From contig NZ_CAMLFY010000104.1 in the NCBI RefSeq assembly GCF_946479415.1, positions 1 to 16,693 of the forward strand: a DNA stretch of 16,693 nucleotides, read 5' to 3'. Numbering within the stretch: the stretch's first letter is position 1; each line of letters opens with the position of its first letter. The notes beneath the pieces were generated by a model, which had not been told where the DNA came from, did no database searches, and worked only from the letters and a program-made list of their open reading frames with translations. The position numbers were made by a program, and so were the translations under genes. The stretch comes from an uncultured Shinella sp. (GTDB lineage Bacteria > Pseudomonadota > Alphaproteobacteria > Rhizobiales > Rhizobiaceae). Below are positions 13,847-16,693 of the stretch, one piece after another.

Positions 13847-14992
13847 TTACTTGTCGCGCAGCTGCACGAGGTCGTTCATCAGGCCTGCCGTCCCGTTGTG
13901 GATGGTCAGGCGCTCGACCTTGCCGGCAATGGCTTCGAGAGCCTCCAGCTCCTTCAGCCGCAGCATGACCGGGTTTTCGGCCATCACCTTCGCCGTGTTG
14001 AGGAGCGAACGGGTGGCGTTCGTTTCCTCGCGGCGGCGGATGACGTTGGCCTCGGCCTGCTTTTCAGCTGCGACCACCTGGTTCAGGATATCGCGCATCT
14101 CACCCGGCAGGATCACGTCCTTGAGCTCGATGGCCGAGACCTCGACCCCGATGGCGGCCATGTCGGCGCGCACCTTCTCGGCGGCTTCCGCATTGACCGT
14201 CACCTTGCGTTCCAGGATCTGGTCGAGCGTCAGCGTACCGAGCGTCTGGCGGAAGGCGAACTGCAATGCCCGGTACAGGGCATCTGCGAAGTCCTTCACA
14301 TCAGACACCGCCTTCAGCGGATCAACGACGCGGTATTCGGCGGAAATGTTCACCCGGATCGTGACCTTGTCACGGGTGAGCAATTCCTGACCGGTCACGT
14401 CGAGCGACTGGCGCTTCAGGTCCACCACACGCACCTGGATCGTCTTGCCGACATTCCAGAAGGCGTGCATGCCCGGCTCCAGCATGCGCTGATGCGTTCC
14501 GTCGACGAAGAGCAGACCGACCTGACCGTCGTTCACGAGGAAGGCGGTGGTCAGCTCCGTGCGACGGGCGCGCGTCAGCCGGCGCATCAGCTCCGGGTCG
14601 ATGTCGAGCCGCTCCGTCAGGTCGACACGCGTCTCGGTCCACGGGCCGGCAGCGTTCCAGACCACGAGCTTCTGGTTCGGCGCCAGCACCGTGTAGAGCT
14701 CGCCGTCCCGCTCGACGACCGAGATTTCCCGGGCCGTGGTGCGGATGACCGTCAGTTCACGCTGTGCGACCTCCGGCAGACCATCGAACAACGGCTTCTC
14801 GTAGGCCGACGCGAAAACCGGCCGGTTCATGTCGTGACGCTCAAGCTCGAGCAGCCCGCGGCGGTTCGGCAGGCTGTGTTCGCCCGCGCCGAAAATGCCG
14901 AGAACCGCGCCCTTGTAGAGGGCGAGCACCCGCTCGTTGGCCTTCACGAGGACGCGCTTGCGCCCCAAAATCATATCGAGAAACATCGTCAT
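13847..14992 (-). CDS. Slipin family protein (SPFH / Band 7 domain)
   Basis: 381 residues. The SPFH/Band 7 domain covers about 150-315: GLLFVDGTHQRMLEPGMHAFW, VRVVDLKRQSLDVTGQELLTRDKVTIRVNISAEYRV, and AIGVEVSAIELKDVILPGEMRDI. It is followed by the charged slipin helix AAEKQAEANVIRRREETNATRSLLNTAKVMAENPVM and a short tail. Slipins organise membrane microdomains and often partner with NfeD-like proteases; no nfeD is nearby. Typical slipins (~250 residues) begin with a membrane segment, whereas this one has a ~150-residue N-terminal extension with no clear transmembrane helix. The frame starts at 15013, but AAGGAG 8 nt before the ATG at 14992 decides the start. Confidence 0.9.
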   Translation of the reverse strand: MTMFLDMILGRKRVLVKANERVLALYKGAVLGIFGAGEHSLPNRRGLLELERHDMNRPVFASAYEKPLFDGLPEVAQRELTVIRTTAREISVVERDGELYTVLAPNQKLVVWNAAGPWTETRVDLTERLDIDPELMRRLTRARRTELTTAFLVNDGQVGLLFVDGTHQRMLEPGMHAFWNVGKTIQVRVVDLKRQSLDVTGQELLTRDKVTIRVNISAEYRVVDPLKAVSDVKDFADALYRALQFAFRQTLGTLTLDQILERKVTVNAEAAEKVRADMAAIGVEVSAIELKDVILPGEMRDILNQVVAAEKQAEANVIRRREETNATRSLLNTAKVMAENPVMLRLKELEALEAIAGKVERLTIHNGTAGLMNDLVQLRDK

Positions 14993-15000
14993 GGGTCTTG

Positions 15001-15374
15001 CTCCTTCGGTCATACGCTACGTCACGAACCGATTGTCCTTTCGCTAGGGTTGCTGTTTCATCGGCAGCATTTTCGCCGCCAGTTTCCTTGAAACCTCTGA
15101 TCGCCCGGGAAACCTGCGGGCGGGGCATGCGAATGCGATGATCCGGGAACCGGCTGACGGCCATCGTCGGCGGGCTTCCGGGAGAGGACCGTGCAGCCTT
15201 GCGGCGGGCTTTGGAGCGCGGCTCCATCGCTGGCCGAAAGGCGGCTTGATCGTCACCGGCAACCGGACCGCAAACATCCGGCGTCGGGCTTCCCGAAGAG
15301 AGACCTTGCGGCCCCACCCCGGTCTGCCGTCCGCAGTCCGGTCCCCGGACCGGATAAGAGACAGCTTGGAAGGC
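15001..15374. other. Gene-poor stretch between the slipin gene and the tRNA-like pair
   Basis: About 370 nt without a credible gene: frames on both strands are Arg/Pro/Ser-rich with no family match. It should hold the slipin promoter (reading left), which I cannot place. It contains a hairpin TCCGGTC / GACCGGA (15337-15354) and a smaller one ACAGC / GCTGT (15361-15377), both just past the 3' end of the tRNA-like genes. It also holds two imperfect copies of GGGCTTCC-x-GA-GAG-GACC at 15172-15190 and 15286-15305. Confidence 0.6.
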
Positions 15375-15446
15375 TGTTTGGAAAAGGATTCGAACCTTTC
15401 ACAGTCAGAGTAACAATCTGATGCTCTACCACTGAGCTATCCAATG
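15375..15446 (-). tRNA. tRNA-Asn(GTT)-like gene with a defective acceptor stem
   Basis: On the minus strand a cloverleaf is clear: D-arm GCTC-AGTGGTA-GAGC, anticodon arm TCAGA-TTGTTAC-TCTGA with U33 and anticodon GTT (Asn), 5-nt variable loop, and T-arm AAAGG-TTCGAAT-CCTTT. Only 5 acceptor pairs form (TTGGA / TCCAA); the two outer positions would be C-C and A-A. The discriminator would be A rather than the G usual for tRNA-Asn, and no CCA is encoded. The 5' end abuts or overlaps the CCA end of the next tRNA-like gene with no spacer. It could be a divergent tRNA, a decaying copy, or a tRNA mimic. Confidence 0.6.
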
Positions 15447-15519
15447 GAGCAGACAACGGGAATCGAACCCGCGACCTCCGGGCTTCTCGTCCGGCGCTCT
15501 ACCACTGAGCTAGGTCCGC
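15445..15519 (-). tRNA. tRNA-like gene with non-canonical anticodon loop (possible pseudo-tRNA)
   Basis: The cloverleaf on the minus strand: acceptor GCGGACC / TGTCTGC (one G-T pair and a C-T mismatch at the inner pair), D-arm GCTC-AGTGGTA-GAGC, T-arm GCGGG-TTCGATT-CCCGT, and an encoded TCCA end. The anticodon arm is CCGGA-CGAGAAG-CCCGG. The inner pair is A-C and the loop has no U at all, so the universal U33 is missing. Read canonically the anticodon would be AGA (Ser), but there is no long variable arm as in tRNA-Ser. The T73 discriminator and end sequence resemble tRNA-Gly. The identity is therefore undetermined, and normal decoding is doubtful. Confidence 0.6.
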
Positions 15520-15758
15520 AAACGGTCTTTCTGGTGCGGGGCATCCGTACACGACGACGGCAGGGCCGCCTCGCGCGGGAGGAGCGGAAAACTCCATCCG
15601 TTGACATTCCGCACCGCCTGAACGACCGGGAGGGCGCGTTTATTCGCGTAATGGAAAAGGTTCAAGCCGAAAATGGCACGCACACGTTTCCGTAACGGCA
15701 AGTGTTGCCGCTACGACACAACTTTGCGGATGGGCAGTTTATGAGGCGGAAGCGCTCC
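15520..15758. other. Intergenic region between gatA and the tRNA-like pair
   Basis: 239 nt with no credible gene. A small hairpin CGGCAA-GTG-TTGCCG (15696-15710) lies about 50 nt past the gatA stop and may mark its 3' end, though no T-tract follows on the minus strand. The rest would contain any promoter for the tRNA-like genes; I see no clear sigma-70 boxes. Confidence 0.5.
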
Positions 15759-16693
15759 TTACCACCACTTGGCCGGCGTGAAGCGGCCGGCGGCCTGCTC
15801 GATGACATGGGCCGTCTTGAAGAGGCTTTCCTCGTCGAAGGGCTTGCCGATGAGCTGGAGGCTGAGCGGCAGGCCCTTGTGATCGAGACCGGCGGGAACC
15901 GACAGGCCCGGCAGGCCGGCCATGTTCACGGTGACCGTGAAAATGTCCTGCAGATACATTTTCACCGGATCCGACGCCAGATCCTCGTCGGCGATGCCGA
16001 AGGCCGACGACGGGGTGGCGGGCGTCAGGATCGCATCGACGCCGGCATTGAAGGCCAGTTCGAAGTCGCGCTTGATCAGGGTGCGGACCTTCTGGGCTTG
16101 CAGATAATAGGCGTCGTAGTAGCCGGCGGAGAGAACATAGGTGCCGATCATGATGCGGCGCTTGACCTCGGTGCCGAAACCGGCAGCGCGGGTCTTTTCG
16201 TACATGTCGACGATATCCTTGCCATCGACGCGCAGACCGTAGCGCACGCCGTCGTAACGGGCGAGGTTCGACGATGCCTCGGCCGGGGCCACGATATAGT
16301 AGGCCGGCAAGGCGTATTTGGTGTGCGGCAGCGAGATGTCGACGATCTCGGCACCGGCGTCTTTCAGCCAGGCGATCCCCTGCTGCCAGAGCGCTTCGAT
16401 CTCTTCCGGCATGCCGTCGACGCGGTATTCGCGCGGAATCCCGATACGCATGCCCTTCAGCGACTGGCCGAGCGAATACTCATAATCCGGCACGGGGATT
16501 GCTACGGACGTCGTATCCTTTAGATCAAGGCTTGCCATGGACTTCAACATGATCGCGGCATCGCGCACGTCGCGGGCGATCGGGCCGGCCTGATCGAGCG
16601 AGGAGGCGAAGGCGACGATGCCCCAGCGCGAGCAGCGTCCATAGGTCGGCTTGATGCCGACGGTGCCGGTGAAGGCGGCGGGCTGGCGGATCG
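15759..16693 (-). CDS. gatA: Asp-tRNA(Asn)/Glu-tRNA(Gln) amidotransferase subunit A, 5' truncated by the window
   Basis: The frame stays open to the window edge, so only the C-terminal ~310 residues are seen. The visible start [24 protein letters not shown] is the amidase-signature segment just after the nucleophilic Ser of the GGS-IRQPA motif, so the catalytic Ser lies outside. Next come [58 protein letters not shown] (the GatA core with its conserved [12 protein letters not shown]), [23 protein letters not shown], and the end [14 protein letters not shown]...AKWW. GatA hydrolyses glutamine to supply ammonia to GatB. gatC normally precedes gatA and would be beyond the right edge. The gene is transcribed leftward toward the tRNA-like pair. 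Confidence 0.98.
   Translation of the reverse strand, partial: IRQPAAFTGTVGIKPTYGRCSRWGIVAFASSLDQAGPIARDVRDAAIMLKSMASLDLKDTTSVAIPVPDYEYSLGQSLKGMRIGIPREYRVDGMPEEIEALWQQGIAWLKDAGAEIVDISLPHTKYALPAYYIVAPAEASSNLARYDGVRYGLRVDGKDIVDMYEKTRAAGFGTEVKRRIMIGTYVLSAGYYDAYYLQAQKVRTLIKRDFELAFNAGVDAILTPATPSSAFGIADEDLASDPVKMYLQDIFTVTVNMAGLPGLSVPAGLDHKGLPLSLQLIGKPFDEESLFKTAHVIEQAAGRFTPAKWW

Noticed and set aside
13898..15091. 397-residue plus-strand frame opposite the slipin gene
   Set aside because: Low-complexity His/Arg/Asp-rich shadow; the slipin reading has clear domain signatures and a ribosome site.
15445..15519. Calling the tRNA-like gene a normal tRNA-Gly or tRNA-Ser
   Set aside because: Its end resembles tRNA-Gly, but the anticodon loop has no U33 and does not read a Gly anticodon; the formal AGA (Ser) lacks the long variable arm of tRNA-Ser.
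15444..15695. Plus-strand 83-residue frame beginning MEQTTGIEPATSGL
   Set aside because: This is the familiar translation of the strand opposite a tRNA gene (T-arm and D-arm read backwards); it is not a protein.
1..16693. CRISPR array, insertion sequence, integrase, prophage or biosynthetic cluster
   Set aside because: No regularly spaced repeats, transposase, integrase or phage motifs, or cluster enzymes were found on either strand.

Overview
The window looks like a chromosomal core segment of an alphaproteobacterium of the order Hyphomicrobiales (Rhizobiales), most likely family Rhizobiaceae. Coding DNA is GC-rich with strong G/C third positions. The gene set is typical of that group: an RNase E with Arg-rich and acidic tail ending in GWWQRRG, the run DsbA-like / aroQ / accB / accC / aat, the alphaproteobacterial complex I accessory subunit NDUFA12 next to a DUF2155 protein, and a gatB separated from gatA by a few kilobases. 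I could not assign a genus from sequence reading alone. There is no phage, insertion sequence or CRISPR array.

Layout. (1) 1-1463: 3' part of rne and its terminator. (2) 1544-3523: an SDR oxidoreductase (+) converging on a PLP aminotransferase (-), with nested palindromes between them. (3) 3733-7556: a plus-strand run of a secreted DsbA/ScsC-like thiol oxidoreductase, aroQ (shikimate pathway), accB-accC (the biotin half of acetyl-CoA carboxylase) and aat (N-degron tagging). (4) 7559-10791: a minus-strand run read from right to left: gatB, a GNAT acetyltransferase whose GTG start lies 4 nt past gatB, NDUFA12, a secreted DUF2155 protein and a 59-residue single-helix membrane protein. (5) 10921-13164: a plus-strand accessory island between gatB and the gatA side: a DUF1294 membrane protein, an Rrf2 regulator with a thioredoxin-reductase-like flavoprotein, and a YjhX-family protein. 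(6) 13211-16693: minus strand: a GNAT, a 381-residue slipin/SPFH protein, two abutting tRNA-like genes, and the 3' part of gatA.

How they work together. gatA and gatB encode two subunits of the GatCAB amidotransferase that makes Asn-tRNA and/or Gln-tRNA. accB and accC act together in fatty-acid synthesis. The Rrf2 gene and the flavoprotein look like a self-regulated redox unit. The remaining genes are mostly housekeeping or unlinked accessories.

The signals I think deserve a second look are non-coding. One is the tandem tRNA-like pair beside gatA, which carries several non-canonical features. One is a structured leader or small RNA in front of yjhX with mutually exclusive pairings and a good terminator. 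One is an apparently leaderless rrf2 promoter covered by two palindromes. I did not find convincing evidence of a wholly new multi-gene system.
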